From Ralstonia pickettii DTP0602 (lineage in GTDB: Bacteria > Pseudomonadota > Gammaproteobacteria > Burkholderiales > Burkholderiaceae), in NCBI GenBank assembly GCA_000471925.1, contig CP006667.1, forward strand, positions 3,596,001 to 3,660,000: 64,000 bases of DNA. Reading direction: 5' to 3'. The notes beneath the pieces were generated by a model, which was given only the letters and a program-made list of their open reading frames with translations, made no database searches and was not told the DNA's origin. Made by a program: the position numbers and the translations under genes. Below, piece by piece: positions 8,109-16,815 of this stretch (its first letter is position 1; each line of letters opens with the position of its first letter).

Positions 8109-9335
8109 TCAGGCTTCGCCAGGGCTGTGCCGCGTGGGGCGCCCCGCCGCGGCATCCGGCCCGGTCGAACGCTGGGCCGGGATCTTGCCGGACTTGATGT
8201 CGTCGTACCAGTGCTCGTGGTGCTCCTTGGCCCAGGCCTCGTCCACCCAGCCGTCGCGCATGGCGCGATAGGCCCCTTCCATGCCGATGGTGCCCATGTA
8301 GATATGGCCGCACGCCATCGCGATCATCAGCACGGCCGAGATGCCGTGGATCACGTTGGCGATCTGCATGGTCGAGCGGTAGTAGTCCATGCCCGGCACG
8401 ATCATGTCGAGCACCCAGCCCGAGGCCGACAGCACCAGCCCGAACACGAACACGCCAATCCAGAACCACGTTTTCTCGCCGGCGTTGAAGCGCCCGCTCG
8501 GCACATGCTTGCCGGAGGCCAGGCCGCCCAGGCTGGTGACCCAGCGCACGTCGTCGCGGCTGGGCAGGTTGTCGCGCAGGAACACGACGAAGGCCACGAT
8601 CACCGACAGCGTAAAGATGGGCCCGACCACGTTGTGCAGGTTCTTCAGCAGGTAAGTCAGCCAGCCGAACAGCATGTGCCCCATCAGCGGAAGCAGGAAA
8701 TGCTTGCCCAGCAGCATCACGATGCCCGACACCGCCAGCACCACGAACGAGATCGCCATGGTCCAGTGCACGATGCGCTCGAGCGGCGTGAAGCGCTCGA
8801 TCATGCGACCGGTGCGCGGCGTGCGCAGCGGGATGGTGCCGCGCCACAGGAAGAAGCCGAGGATGGCCACCGGCACCACCAGCAGCAGCCAGCCGCCCCA
8901 GACCGTGATCACGCCGTTGCGGAACAGGCGCCATTCCTGCCCGGTGCGCTGGATCAGCACGCCAGCTTCCTTGTCGGGCAGGCTGCTGTAGTGGCGCTGG
9001 TCGGAATTGACCTCGCGCCAGACCGGCGCATTGTTGCCGGGCTGCGTGACGGTGCGCTGCTGCTGCGACTGCGCCTCGGCGGCAATGTCGCGGCGCGGCA
9101 CGTTGAAGATGTTTTCGGAGGCGATGCCGGCGAGCGGCTGCGCCGGGTGCGTGGCCGGGTTGTTGGCGTCGGCATTGGCCGAAGACGCGGCCGGGCCGGT
9201 CGCGGGCCCGGGCGTGGGCGCGGGCGACTGGGCGGCGGCGCCGCCGGCCATGGCCATCAGCGCGAGCGCGCCGGCGGCCAGCCAGCCACGCCAACTCGCG
9301 GCACGCGCCTGGCATCGATTTTGAGACGGCGTCAT
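8109..9335 (-). CDS. fdhC: Formate dehydrogenase gamma subunit, cytochrome b, with long periplasmic N-terminus
   Basis: This subunit anchors formate dehydrogenase in the inner membrane and passes electrons through two b hemes to quinone. It has 408 residues, against about 217 in E. coli FdnI. The extra part is a signal peptide (1-35), a low-complexity Ala/Pro-rich region to about 70, a further periplasmic segment to 140 and one more membrane helix (142-163). The cytochrome b core follows, with likely heme ligands in RIVHW (His190), LHNVVG, VIHGIS and GHIYMG. AAGGAGGG lies 4 bases before ATG 9335, a very strong ribosome binding site. Confidence 0.93.
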   Translation of the reverse strand: MTPSQNRCQARAASWRGWLAAGALALMAMAGGAAAQSPAPTPGPATGPAASSANADANNPATHPAQPLAGIASENIFNVPRRDIAAEAQSQQQRTVTQPGNNAPVWREVNSDQRHYSSLPDKEAGVLIQRTGQEWRLFRNGVITVWGGWLLLVVPVAILGFFLWRGTIPLRTPRTGRMIERFTPLERIVHWTMAISFVVLAVSGIVMLLGKHFLLPLMGHMLFGWLTYLLKNLHNVVGPIFTLSVIVAFVVFLRDNLPSRDDVRWVTSLGGLASGKHVPSGRFNAGEKTWFWIGVFVFGLVLSASGWVLDMIVPGMDYYRSTMQIANVIHGISAVLMIAMACGHIYMGTIGMEGAYRAMRDGWVDEAWAKEHHEHWYDDIKSGKIPAQRSTGPDAAAGRPTRHSPGEA

Positions 9336-9411
9336 AGGCCCTCCTTCAGCTCAGCGGGCATATATGCCCGCATTCCCGGGACTCGCCGTCCCGGGATTCG
9401 CAGCGGCGCGT

Positions 9412-9648
9412 TCATTGCACCCGGTTGTACTCGTTCTGGTACTGGTTGCGCTGGCGGATCTGGTTGTTCCAGCTGGTCTTGTCGCCGGCCGTCCAGCCTT
9501 TGGCCACGAACGGATCGTCGGGCGCGCCCTGGAACGCCTGGGCGTCGGCCTTGCGGTGCGACGGGCCGATGGTCTGCGGCTTTTCGCCGCAGGCGGCCAA
9601 CAGCACGCCGCACAGCGACAGCAGGGCAATCACGCGGACGCGGTTCAT
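9412..9648 (-). CDS. Small lipoprotein between formate dehydrogenase beta and gamma genes
   Basis: The 78-residue product starts MNRVRVIALLSLCGVLLAAC: a signal peptide ending in the lipobox LAAC, so Cys20 should be lipidated. The mature part is polar, with a charged C-terminus rich in Asn and Gln (NNQIRQRNQYQNEYNRVQ). Its ATG overlaps the fdhB stop codon (ATGA at 9645-9648), which suggests translational coupling, and fdhC follows 76 bases on. It belongs to no family I can name. Placement inside the structural genes suggests a subunit or assembly factor of the periplasmic enzyme, which is inference. Confidence 0.85.
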   Translation of the reverse strand: MNRVRVIALLSLCGVLLAACGEKPQTIGPSHRKADAQAFQGAPDDPFVAKGWTAGDKTSWNNQIRQRNQYQNEYNRVQ

Positions 9649-10334
9649 GATGCCTGTCCTCCCGGTTTGGCGGGTGCGGTGCGTGCACCGGGGGCGTCCG
9701 GCGCAGTGGACCCGGCTGGCGCGGCGGGCGCTCCGGGCGCGGTCTTGGGGACGCCGTAGGCCGTGCCCCAGCCGAACACATCGCCGCCGGTGCCGCGCTT
9801 GATCACGCGGTTGCGCAGGATGTCGGCAATCACGTCGCCGTCGCCGCCCAGCAGCGCCTTGGTCGAGCACATTTCCGCGCACAGCGGCAGCTTGCCTTCG
9901 GCCAGGCGGTTGCGGCCGTACTTCTCGAACTCCGCCTCGCTGCCGTTCTTTTCCGGGCCGCCGGCGCAGAAGGTGCACTTGTCCATCTTGCCGCGCACGC
10001 CGAAGGTGCCGGCCGACGGGAACTGCGGCGCGCCGAACGGGCAGGCATACGAGCAGTAGCCGCAGCCGATGCACACATCCTTGTCGTGCAGCACCACGCC
10101 GTCGTCGGTGCGGTAGAAGCAGTCGACCGGGCAAACCGCCATGCAGGGCGCGTCGGAGCAATGCATGCAGGCCACCGAGATCGACTTCTCGGCGCCGACC
10201 ATGCCGTCGTTGATGGTGACCACGCGGCGCCGGTTCACGCCCCAGGGCACCTCGTGCTCGTTCTTGCAGGCGGTGACGCAGCTGTTGCACTCGATGCAGC
10301 GCTCGGCGTCACAGATAAATTTCATGCGTGCCAT
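9645..10334 (-). CDS. fdhB: Formate dehydrogenase beta subunit, four [4Fe-4S] clusters
   Basis: It carries electrons from the catalytic subunit to cytochrome b. The 229 residues hold four cysteine groups: CIECNSCVTAC near the N-terminus, CMHCSDAPCMAVCP, CIGCGYCSYACP and a CTFC group paired with a later CAEMC. Unlike E. coli FdnH (about 294 residues) it has no C-terminal membrane helix; it ends in a Pro/Ala-rich tail of some 30 residues. AGGGGA precedes the ATG at 10334. The fdhA stop is 15 bases upstream and the lipoprotein start overlaps its stop. Confidence 0.95.
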   Translation of the reverse strand: MARMKFICDAERCIECNSCVTACKNEHEVPWGVNRRRVVTINDGMVGAEKSISVACMHCSDAPCMAVCPVDCFYRTDDGVVLHDKDVCIGCGYCSYACPFGAPQFPSAGTFGVRGKMDKCTFCAGGPEKNGSEAEFEKYGRNRLAEGKLPLCAEMCSTKALLGGDGDVIADILRNRVIKRGTGGDVFGWGTAYGVPKTAPGAPAAPAGSTAPDAPGARTAPAKPGGQAS

Positions 10335-10349
10335 GGTGTTCCCCTGCGC

Positions 10350-13300
10350 TTAAGCAAACCGCTCGATCTGGCAAACGGTGGTCTTGGTTTCCTGCATCAT
10401 CGTCACCGAGTCATAGCCATAGGTGGTCGCGGTGTTGACCGCCTCGCCCCGCACTACCGGCATCGCGCCCTCGGGGTAGTAGTCCTTCAGGTCCTTGCCC
10501 TGCCACCAGCCCGAGAAGTGGAACGGGATGAATGCGGTATCGGGCCCGACGCGCTCGGTCACCAGCGCGCGCACCTTGAGGTGCGCCCCGGTCGGCGTCT
10601 TCACCCAGCAGAAGTCGCCGTTGCGGATGCCGCGATCTGACGCCGCGCGCGGGTTGATCTCGACGAAGTTCTCCTGCTGCAGTTCGGCCAGCCACGGGTT
10701 GGAGCGGGTTTCCTCGCCGCCGCCCTCGTACTCGACCAGCCGCCCGGAGGTCAGGATGATCGGGAACTTCTCGTAGACCTTGTTCTCGATATTGCGCTGC
10801 TGCACCGACTTGTACAGCGTCGGCAGCCGCCAGAACGCCATCTTGTCGTCGTGGGTCGGGTACTTGGCGACCATGTCGGGCCGCGTGGAGTACAGCGGCT
10901 CGCGGTGCTGCGGGATCGGGTCGGGGAAGTTCCACACCACCGCGCGCGCCTTGGCATTGCCGAACGGGTGGCAGCCATGGTTCTTCAGCACCACGCGCTG
11001 GATGCCGCCCGACAGGTCGGTCTTCCAGTTCTTGCCCTCGGCCTTGGCCTTCTCGGCATCGGTCAGGTCGTCCCACCAGCCCAGCTTCTTCAGCAGCACG
11101 TGGTCGAACTCCGGATAGCCGGTGGTGATCTCCGCGCCCTGCGAATACGAGCCGTCCTCGGCCAGCAGGTTGACGCCGTCGCGCTCCACGCCGAAGTTGG
11201 CGCGGAAGTTGCCGCCGCCGTCCATCACGTGCTTGCTGGTGTCATAGAGGTTAGGCGAGCCCGGGTGCTTCAGTTCCGGCGTGCCATAGCACGGCCACGG
11301 CAGGCCGAAGTAGTCGCCGGTCAGGTCGTAGCCCGTGACCGGGTCCTTGCCCGACTTGCAGCGCAGCGTCTTGACGTCGAACATCTGCATATTGCGCATA
11401 TGCGACTTCAACCGCTCCGGCGACTGGCCGGTGTAGCCGATGGTCCAGTTGCTGGCGTTGATCTCGCGCAGGATCGATTCCGGCTCCGGCTCCATCCAGG
11501 TGCGGCCGGCGCGCTTGACCTCGATCATCTTGTAGTTCTTCGACAGCTCCTTGCCGAAGCCGAGCTTGTCGGCGAACGCCTGCATCAGTGTCTGGTCGGG
11601 CATCGATTCGAACAGCGGCTCGATCACCTTCTCGCGCCATTGCAGCGAGCGGTTGGACGCGGTGCATGTACCCGAGGTCTCGAACTGCGTGCAGGCCGGC
11701 AGCAGGTACACGGCGCGGTTCGGGTTGACCTTGTCGCCCTCGGCCGGCGGCATGTTGGCCATGGCCGCGGTCGCCGACGGATACGGGTCGACCACCACCA
11801 GCAGGTCGAGCTTGTCCAACGCCTTCTTCATTTCCAGGCCGCGTGTCTGCGAGTTCGGGGCATGGCCCCAGAAGAACACGCCGCGCACGTTGTTGTCCTG
11901 GTCGATCAGTTCGGTCTTCTCGGTGACGATATCGATCCAGCGCGACACGGTCGTGCCGGACTTCTCCATCATCGTCTGCGACACGAACTGCTTCTTGATC
12001 CATTCGTAGTCCACGCCCCACACCGCCGCATAGTGCTTCCACGCGCCGGTGGCCAGGCCGTAGTAGCCAGGCAGCGAGTCGGGGTTGGGGCCCACGTCCG
12101 TGGCGCCCTGCACGTTGTCGTGGCCGCGGAAGATGTTGGCGCCGCCGCCCGCCACACCGATATTGCCCAGCGCCAGCTGCACGATGCACGAGGCGCGCAC
12201 GATCGCGTTGCCGATGGTGTGCTGGGTCTGGCCCATGCACCACACCAGCGTGCTGGGGCGGTTCTTGGCCATGATCTCGGCAACCATGCGGACCTGCGCC
12301 TCGGGCACGCCGGTGACTTCCTCGACCTTGTCCGGGGTCCACTTGGCCAGCACCTCTTCCTTGACCTTGTCCATGCCGTAGACGCGGTCCTGCAGGTACT
12401 TCTGGTCTTCCCAGCCGTTCTGGAAGATGTGGTACAGCATGCCGAACAGGAACGCGATGTCGGTGCCCGAGCGGATGCGCACGTAGTGCTGCGCCTTGGC
12501 CGCGGTGCGCGTGTAGCGCGGATCGACCACGATTACCTTGCAGCCGTTCTCCTTGGCGTGCAGCAGGTGCAGCATCGACACTGGGTGCGCCTCGGCCGCG
12601 TTGGAGCCGATATACAGAGCTGCCTTCGAGTTCTGCATATCGTTGTACGAGTTGGTCATCGCACCGTAGCCCCAGGTGTTGGCCACGCCCGCCACCGTGG
12701 TGGAGTGACAGATGCGCGCCTGGTGGTCGGTGTTGTTGGTGCCGAAGAACGACACCCACTTGCGCATCAGGTAGGCCTGCTCGTTGCTGTGCTTGGACGA
12801 GCCGACGAAGAACATCGCGTCCGGGCCGCTCTGCTGGCGGATCTCCTTCATCTTCGCGGTGATCTCGTCCAGCGCCTTGTCCCAGCTGATGCGCTGGTAT
12901 TTGCCGTCGACCAGCTTCATCGGGTACTTGAGCCGGTATTCGCCGTGGCCGTGCTCGCGCAGCGCCGCACCCTTGGCGCAGTGCGCGCCCAGGTTGATGG
13001 GCGAATCGAACACCGGCTCCTGGCGGATCCACACGCCGTTCTGCACCACTGCGTCGACGGCGCAACCGACCGAGCAGTGGCCGCACACGGTGCGCCTGAC
13101 GACGATGCCGGTCTTGCCGTCGGCGACAGCCTCCTTGTCGTCGGCGGCATCGGCCTTGCGGATCAATGACAGTTGCGAGGCCGCCAGTCCGGCACCGACG
13201 CCGATGCCTGAGCGCTTGAGGAAGCTGCGACGGTCCATGGTCGGCATCGCGCCGGCCAGGCTGGCCGCGAGCCGCTGCGAGAGACGGCCGCTGGTGGAGG

Positions 13301-13379
13301 ACGTGCCGGCCTGATTGGCAAGGCCGTCAGCGAGGCGGGCGGATGCGCCCTGCGCCGCGCGTTTGCGGGTCAAGATCAT
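10350..13379 (-). CDS. fdhA: Formate dehydrogenase catalytic (alpha) subunit, Mo-bisMGD, Cys type, Tat-exported
   Basis: It oxidises formate to CO2 at a molybdenum-bisMGD site in the periplasm. The 1009 residues include a Tat signal with DRRSFLKRSG (Arg50-Arg51), the [4Fe-4S] ligands Cys99, Cys102, Cys106 and Cys134, and the metal ligand in DHQARICHSTT. Cys224 (codon TGT) stands where E. coli FdnG has selenocysteine, so the enzyme does not need the Sec machinery. The stretch before the twin arginines is nearly 50 residues, much longer than usual. Still, GAGGTGAG about 3 bases before ATG 13379 supports this start over ATG 13247 or 13238. It follows the small Tat protein gene. Confidence 0.96.
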   Translation of the reverse strand: MILTRKRAAQGASARLADGLANQAGTSSTSGRLSQRLAASLAGAMPTMDRRSFLKRSGIGVGAGLAASQLSLIRKADAADDKEAVADGKTGIVVRRTVCGHCSVGCAVDAVVQNGVWIRQEPVFDSPINLGAHCAKGAALREHGHGEYRLKYPMKLVDGKYQRISWDKALDEITAKMKEIRQQSGPDAMFFVGSSKHSNEQAYLMRKWVSFFGTNNTDHQARICHSTTVAGVANTWGYGAMTNSYNDMQNSKAALYIGSNAAEAHPVSMLHLLHAKENGCKVIVVDPRYTRTAAKAQHYVRIRSGTDIAFLFGMLYHIFQNGWEDQKYLQDRVYGMDKVKEEVLAKWTPDKVEEVTGVPEAQVRMVAEIMAKNRPSTLVWCMGQTQHTIGNAIVRASCIVQLALGNIGVAGGGANIFRGHDNVQGATDVGPNPDSLPGYYGLATGAWKHYAAVWGVDYEWIKKQFVSQTMMEKSGTTVSRWIDIVTEKTELIDQDNNVRGVFFWGHAPNSQTRGLEMKKALDKLDLLVVVDPYPSATAAMANMPPAEGDKVNPNRAVYLLPACTQFETSGTCTASNRSLQWREKVIEPLFESMPDQTLMQAFADKLGFGKELSKNYKMIEVKRAGRTWMEPEPESILREINASNWTIGYTGQSPERLKSHMRNMQMFDVKTLRCKSGKDPVTGYDLTGDYFGLPWPCYGTPELKHPGSPNLYDTSKHVMDGGGNFRANFGVERDGVNLLAEDGSYSQGAEITTGYPEFDHVLLKKLGWWDDLTDAEKAKAEGKNWKTDLSGGIQRVVLKNHGCHPFGNAKARAVVWNFPDPIPQHREPLYSTRPDMVAKYPTHDDKMAFWRLPTLYKSVQQRNIENKVYEKFPIILTSGRLVEYEGGGEETRSNPWLAELQQENFVEINPRAASDRGIRNGDFCWVKTPTGAHLKVRALVTERVGPDTAFIPFHFSGWWQGKDLKDYYPEGAMPVVRGEAVNTATTYGYDSVTMMQETKTTVCQIERFA

Positions 13380-13450
13380 GTCTCACCTCAGATGCGGACG
13401 ATGTTTGCGTCCGGTTGCAGGCGGCGCGGCAGACCACGCCGCCCTGGCAT

Positions 13451-13666
13451 TTACACCAGCGTGGTCCGGTAGTACTTGCGAATATGATCAGATACGCGGT
13501 AACCCTTGCTGTCCGACGGGGTGTCGGTAGGTTCCGGTAACGCGGCGGTCGGGCCCGGCATCGCCGGCCCACGCGCTGTCAGTGCTGCCGCACCCGTAGC
13601 GGCAGCGACAACTCCAGCGCCCGCGAGAAACGTGCGGCGCGCGACCCTGGTTTGCTTCACTGTCAT
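13451..13666 (-). CDS. Formate dehydrogenase region Tat-target small protein
   Basis: The 71-residue protein has a twin-arginine signal (ARRTFLAGAGVVAAATGAAA) and a conserved end, YRVSDHIRKYYRTT. Both fit a known family of small Tat-targeted proteins found just before formate dehydrogenase alpha genes. The function is unknown; a part in cofactor loading or export of the alpha subunit has been supposed from position. GAGGAG lies 7 bases before the ATG. The gap of 71 bases to fdhA suggests a shared transcript. Confidence 0.9.
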   Translation of the reverse strand: MTVKQTRVARRTFLAGAGVVAAATGAAALTARGPAMPGPTAALPEPTDTPSDSKGYRVSDHIRKYYRTTLV

Positions 13667-13706
13667 GTGGGGGCTCCTCGGCTGTCAAAGCCCGATGGTG
13701 TTAGCC

Positions 13707-13723
13707 GTTATGCGTTGTTATGC
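13707..13723. repeat. Two GTTATGC direct repeats one helical turn apart
   Basis: GTTATGC occurs at 13707-13713 and 13717-13723, 10 bases apart start to start, 41-57 bases upstream of the small Tat gene. They lie in a 211-base gap, the only sizeable one inside the formate dehydrogenase run, which is locally AT-richer. This may be an internal promoter region with a regulator site; the regulator is unknown. Confidence 0.4.
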
Positions 13724-13877
13724 ATATTCTAGAATCAAGTAGCAGGAAAGACCATGTAATGCACGGGTTTTTCCTGACTTTCGAGCTGAATTTGAGGCAG
13801 GTCTGTCGGGCCGGGCGCGACACCCTGAAGAAGCCGCCGCGCGTGCCAATAGGGATCGCCCCTCGTTTTTGTTCGCT

Positions 13878-14510
13878 TCAGTTCATCTCCAGCGCAACCG
13901 CTTCCACACCGGCAAACGCACTCAGCAAGCCGGCCACGCTGCGATAGAAGCGCGCCTGCGGATGCTCGTTCACCGCATCGCACAATTTCTCCACCCACGG
14001 CTGCAGGTGCTGCGCATAGAAGCGCTGCTGCTCGCCCGGGTTGGACACGGACAGGTCATCGCCGGCCACCAGGAAGCGCATCACTTCGCACAGCGTGGCG
14101 ATATGGTCCTCGGTCTCCATCACGCCCTCGTGGCGCTCCAGGCCGTAGCGGGCCAGGTCTTCGCGCAATGCCACCAGCGGGCGCTCGTTGAGAAAGCCCG
14201 TCATGTAGAAGGAGCCGTACAGGAACACATCCTGGCGGCCCACGCCGACGAATAGCTGCCGGTATTCCTCTTCGGCCTCGGCCGCGGTGGTCTCGGATGC
14301 TGCGTCGCACAACCCGTTCCACGCCTTGCCGAGCACGGTGTTGGCATCGTCGCCCACCGCGCGGTTGGTGGCGATATGGTGCAGCAGCGCGGCATCGGGT
14401 GCACTGTAGAACAGCGTGGCCAGCAGGCCATACAGGTCGGCGCGGGCGGTGTCCTCGGCATCGTCTGCCGGCGGCGCGGCGGTAAGCTGGATCGGCTGGA
14501 AATCTGTCAT
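13878..14510 (-). CDS. TorD/DmsD-family chaperone for formate dehydrogenase
   Basis: Proteins of this family bind molybdoenzyme precursors in the cytoplasm until the cofactor is inserted and the Tat signal is released. The 210-residue, largely helical protein has the family motif EEYRQLFVGVG and an N-terminal ADLYGLLATLFYSAPD. The likely client is the alpha subunit encoded downstream. The start at 14510 (MTDFQPIQL) is chosen for family length; the open frame extends to 14621. The Fe-S protein gene ends 38 bases upstream. Confidence 0.9.
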   Translation of the reverse strand: MTDFQPIQLTAAPPADDAEDTARADLYGLLATLFYSAPDAALLHHIATNRAVGDDANTVLGKAWNGLCDAASETTAAEAEEEYRQLFVGVGRQDVFLYGSFYMTGFLNERPLVALREDLARYGLERHEGVMETEDHIATLCEVMRFLVAGDDLSVSNPGEQQRFYAQHLQPWVEKLCDAVNEHPQARFYRSVAGLLSAFAGVEAVALEMN

Positions 14511-14548
14511 GTCGTGATGAATTGTGCTGAATAGTGGGCCGGCCCGGA

Positions 14549-16714
14549 TCAGCGCAGCGTGGTGCCGCTGACTGTGCCCATGTCCTTTTCCATCATGTCG
14601 ATTACGCGGCAGTCCTGGCACATCTTCAGGCGCTCGGACGCAGCGCCGGCAAAGGCGGGGTGGCCGGCCAGCCGCCCCAGCATCGACTCCACCATCTGTG
14701 CGGTGCCGAACGGCTTGCCGCAGCGGACGCAGTGGAACGGCTGGGTCTCGTTGAGCGTGACCGGGCGGCGCGCGGCGTCGCCGGCAAGCAGGCGCGGCAC
14801 CAGCGTAATCGCGTCTTCCGGGCAGGTCTTTTCACACAGCCCGCACTGCACGCAGTTGCGTTCGATAAAGCTGAGCACCGGGCGCTCGGCGTTGTCGCGC
14901 AGCGCCTGCGACGGGCACGCGCCCACGCAGGCCATGCACAGGGTGCACTTGCCGGTATCCACGGCAATTGCACCGATCGGTGCGGCGGCTGGCAGCGGCA
15001 CGATTTCCGCGGGAACCGGAGCGTGGCGTGCCAGGTGGTCGAGCGTAAAGTCCAGCATCTCGCGCTTGGCTGCCACCGCGCCGAAGGGCGCGGGCGGCAG
15101 CGCATTGCGGCCGGGGCGCAGGGCTGACAGGCCGGCGTCCAGCGTGGCGGTATCGGCGGCCTCGACCAGGGACAGCACTTCGCCGTCATAGCCCAGGCCC
15201 GCGAGGATGGCGCGGCCGACTTCCATCTGCTCCAGCAGCGCGGTGCGGTACTGCGGCGCCTCATCGCCGGTCAGCAGCACGGCGACGCGGCTGGCGCCCC
15301 AGCACAGCGCGGCAAGCCACAACTCCAGCCCGGCCGAAGCCGGATGGAACAGCGACAGCGGCATCACATTGGCGGGCACGCCCTTCGCCTTCCCGCCGCG
15401 TGCGGCGCGGCCCAGCGCCAGCAGCGCGGGCGTGCCGGATTCCTCGCCGTGCAGCAGCAGCACCGCATCGCGCCCGCCAGCCTGGCGGTAGACCGACAGC
15501 AGCGTGCGCAGGCGCGATCCCATCGCTTCCGGGCCCGGGTAGCCATAGCTGATGGCCCCGCTCGGGCAGACCGTGGTGCAGGCGCCGCAGCCCATGCACA
15601 GGTTGGGCGCGACCTCGATGCGGCCCTTGCCGTCATGCCAGCGCGAAGTGATCGCCTGGGTCGAGCAGATATCGATGCAGGCGGTGCAGCCGGTGGTCTG
15701 GTTGCGGCCGTGCGCGCACAGGTTTTCCTTGTAGCGGAAGAATCTGGGCTTCTCGAACTCGCCCACCAGTCCCGCCAGCGTCAGCGCGAGCTGGTGCTGG
15801 CGCGCCGTGTCAGCACCAGCGTGCAGGTAGCCCTGCGGCGGCTGGTGCATGGTGAAGGCCGGCGCATCGCTCAGATCGAACACCAGGTCGAAACGCCCCT
15901 GCGTGCTGCCCTGCGGGCGCTCGAAATCGATCGCCGCGGCGGCGCCGCAGGCGCGCACGCAGTCGCGGTGCGAACGGCAGCGCGACAGGTCGATCTGGTA
16001 GGTGAAGTCGATCGCGTCTTCCGGGCAGGCATCGATGCAAGCGTTGCAGCGGGTACACAGGTCCAGGTCGATCGGGTTGCTGCGGCCCGCGCCGGTTTCC
16101 CAGCTGGCCTCGAACGCGCCCAGCCATCCAGTCAGCGAAGCAAGCCGGCCACTGTGGACCGGATAGTTGCGCGCGGCGGGCTGTGCCGCCGGGTTGGCCC
16201 CATTCGCTTCGCGCTTGTCGCCGCCAGTCAGCAGCACGGTGACTTCAAGCTGCATCGCGGCCAGGCGCTCGGCCCACGGCAGCGCGCGCTGCGCCGGGCC
16301 CATCACCAGCACCGCGCCGTCCGAGCGGTAATCCACCACCGGTACAGGGTCCGGTTCGGGCAGCGCGGCTACGGCCAGCAGCGCGGCGATCTTGGCATTG
16401 GCCGTCTTCGGGTCGCGCCGGGCGCCCTGCGACCAGCCACCGGTCTCGCGGATATTGACGAAGCGCACCGGCGCGGTCACCACCGCGCGGCCATCTTCGC
16501 CGCGTGCGGCCTGGGCGGCCACTTCCGTAAATAGCTGGCGCTCCTGCGTGCAGGCGACGATGACATCGTCGGTGCCGTCGAGCGCGGCAGTGAAGTCGCC
16601 GATCTCGCGCCGGCACAGCAGGCGATGGACCTTGAGCGGGCCCTGGTTCGCTTCGGACAATGCCGCCCCGTCAAGCGGCATGGTGTCGTTGCAATTGCAG
16701 ATCAGCGTCGGCAT
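14549..16714 (-). CDS. Large multi-cluster ferredoxin-like protein of the formate dehydrogenase locus
   Basis: The 721-residue protein has no signal peptide or membrane segments and should be cytoplasmic. It carries cysteine groups for several [4Fe-4S] clusters: CTRCNACIDACP and a following CRSHRDCVRAC, then CTACIDIC with CMGCGACTTVCP, then CTLCMACVGACP with CVQCGLCEKTCP near the C-terminus, plus extra Cys at ICNCND near the start. Between the last two groups lies a stretch of some 200 residues without clusters. It sits between the DUF3306 and TorD-like genes. This arrangement recurs beside formate dehydrogenases, but the reaction is not known; electron supply to enzyme assembly or a soluble partner is inferred. 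Confidence 0.85.
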   Translation of the reverse strand: MPTLICNCNDTMPLDGAALSEANQGPLKVHRLLCRREIGDFTAALDGTDDVIVACTQERQLFTEVAAQAARGEDGRAVVTAPVRFVNIRETGGWSQGARRDPKTANAKIAALLAVAALPEPDPVPVVDYRSDGAVLVMGPAQRALPWAERLAAMQLEVTVLLTGGDKREANGANPAAQPAARNYPVHSGRLASLTGWLGAFEASWETGAGRSNPIDLDLCTRCNACIDACPEDAIDFTYQIDLSRCRSHRDCVRACGAAAAIDFERPQGSTQGRFDLVFDLSDAPAFTMHQPPQGYLHAGADTARQHQLALTLAGLVGEFEKPRFFRYKENLCAHGRNQTTGCTACIDICSTQAITSRWHDGKGRIEVAPNLCMGCGACTTVCPSGAISYGYPGPEAMGSRLRTLLSVYRQAGGRDAVLLLHGEESGTPALLALGRAARGGKAKGVPANVMPLSLFHPASAGLELWLAALCWGASRVAVLLTGDEAPQYRTALLEQMEVGRAILAGLGYDGEVLSLVEAADTATLDAGLSALRPGRNALPPAPFGAVAAKREMLDFTLDHLARHAPVPAEIVPLPAAAPIGAIAVDTGKCTLCMACVGACPSQALRDNAERPVLSFIERNCVQCGLCEKTCPEDAITLVPRLLAGDAARRPVTLNETQPFHCVRCGKPFGTAQMVESMLGRLAGHPAFAGAASERLKMCQDCRVIDMMEKDMGTVSGTTLR

Positions 16715-16815
16715 GGCGAATGCGGCTGACCGGCCCGGACGTCCTTCTTGGCGAGGGGTCTGCGGGCCAGCGGATTGTGGGGATGCCTATTGTAGGCTGC
16801 GGTGCACTTTCGGGG

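Noticed and set aside
12700..12730. Selenocysteine in the formate dehydrogenase active site
   Set aside because: The codon at the metal ligand is TGT (Cys), not TGA, so no Sec insertion is needed.
10851..13169. A 772-codon plus-strand frame opposite fdhA
   Set aside because: Low-complexity Arg/His/Val/Gln-rich translation opposite a well-conserved catalytic subunit; no start signals.
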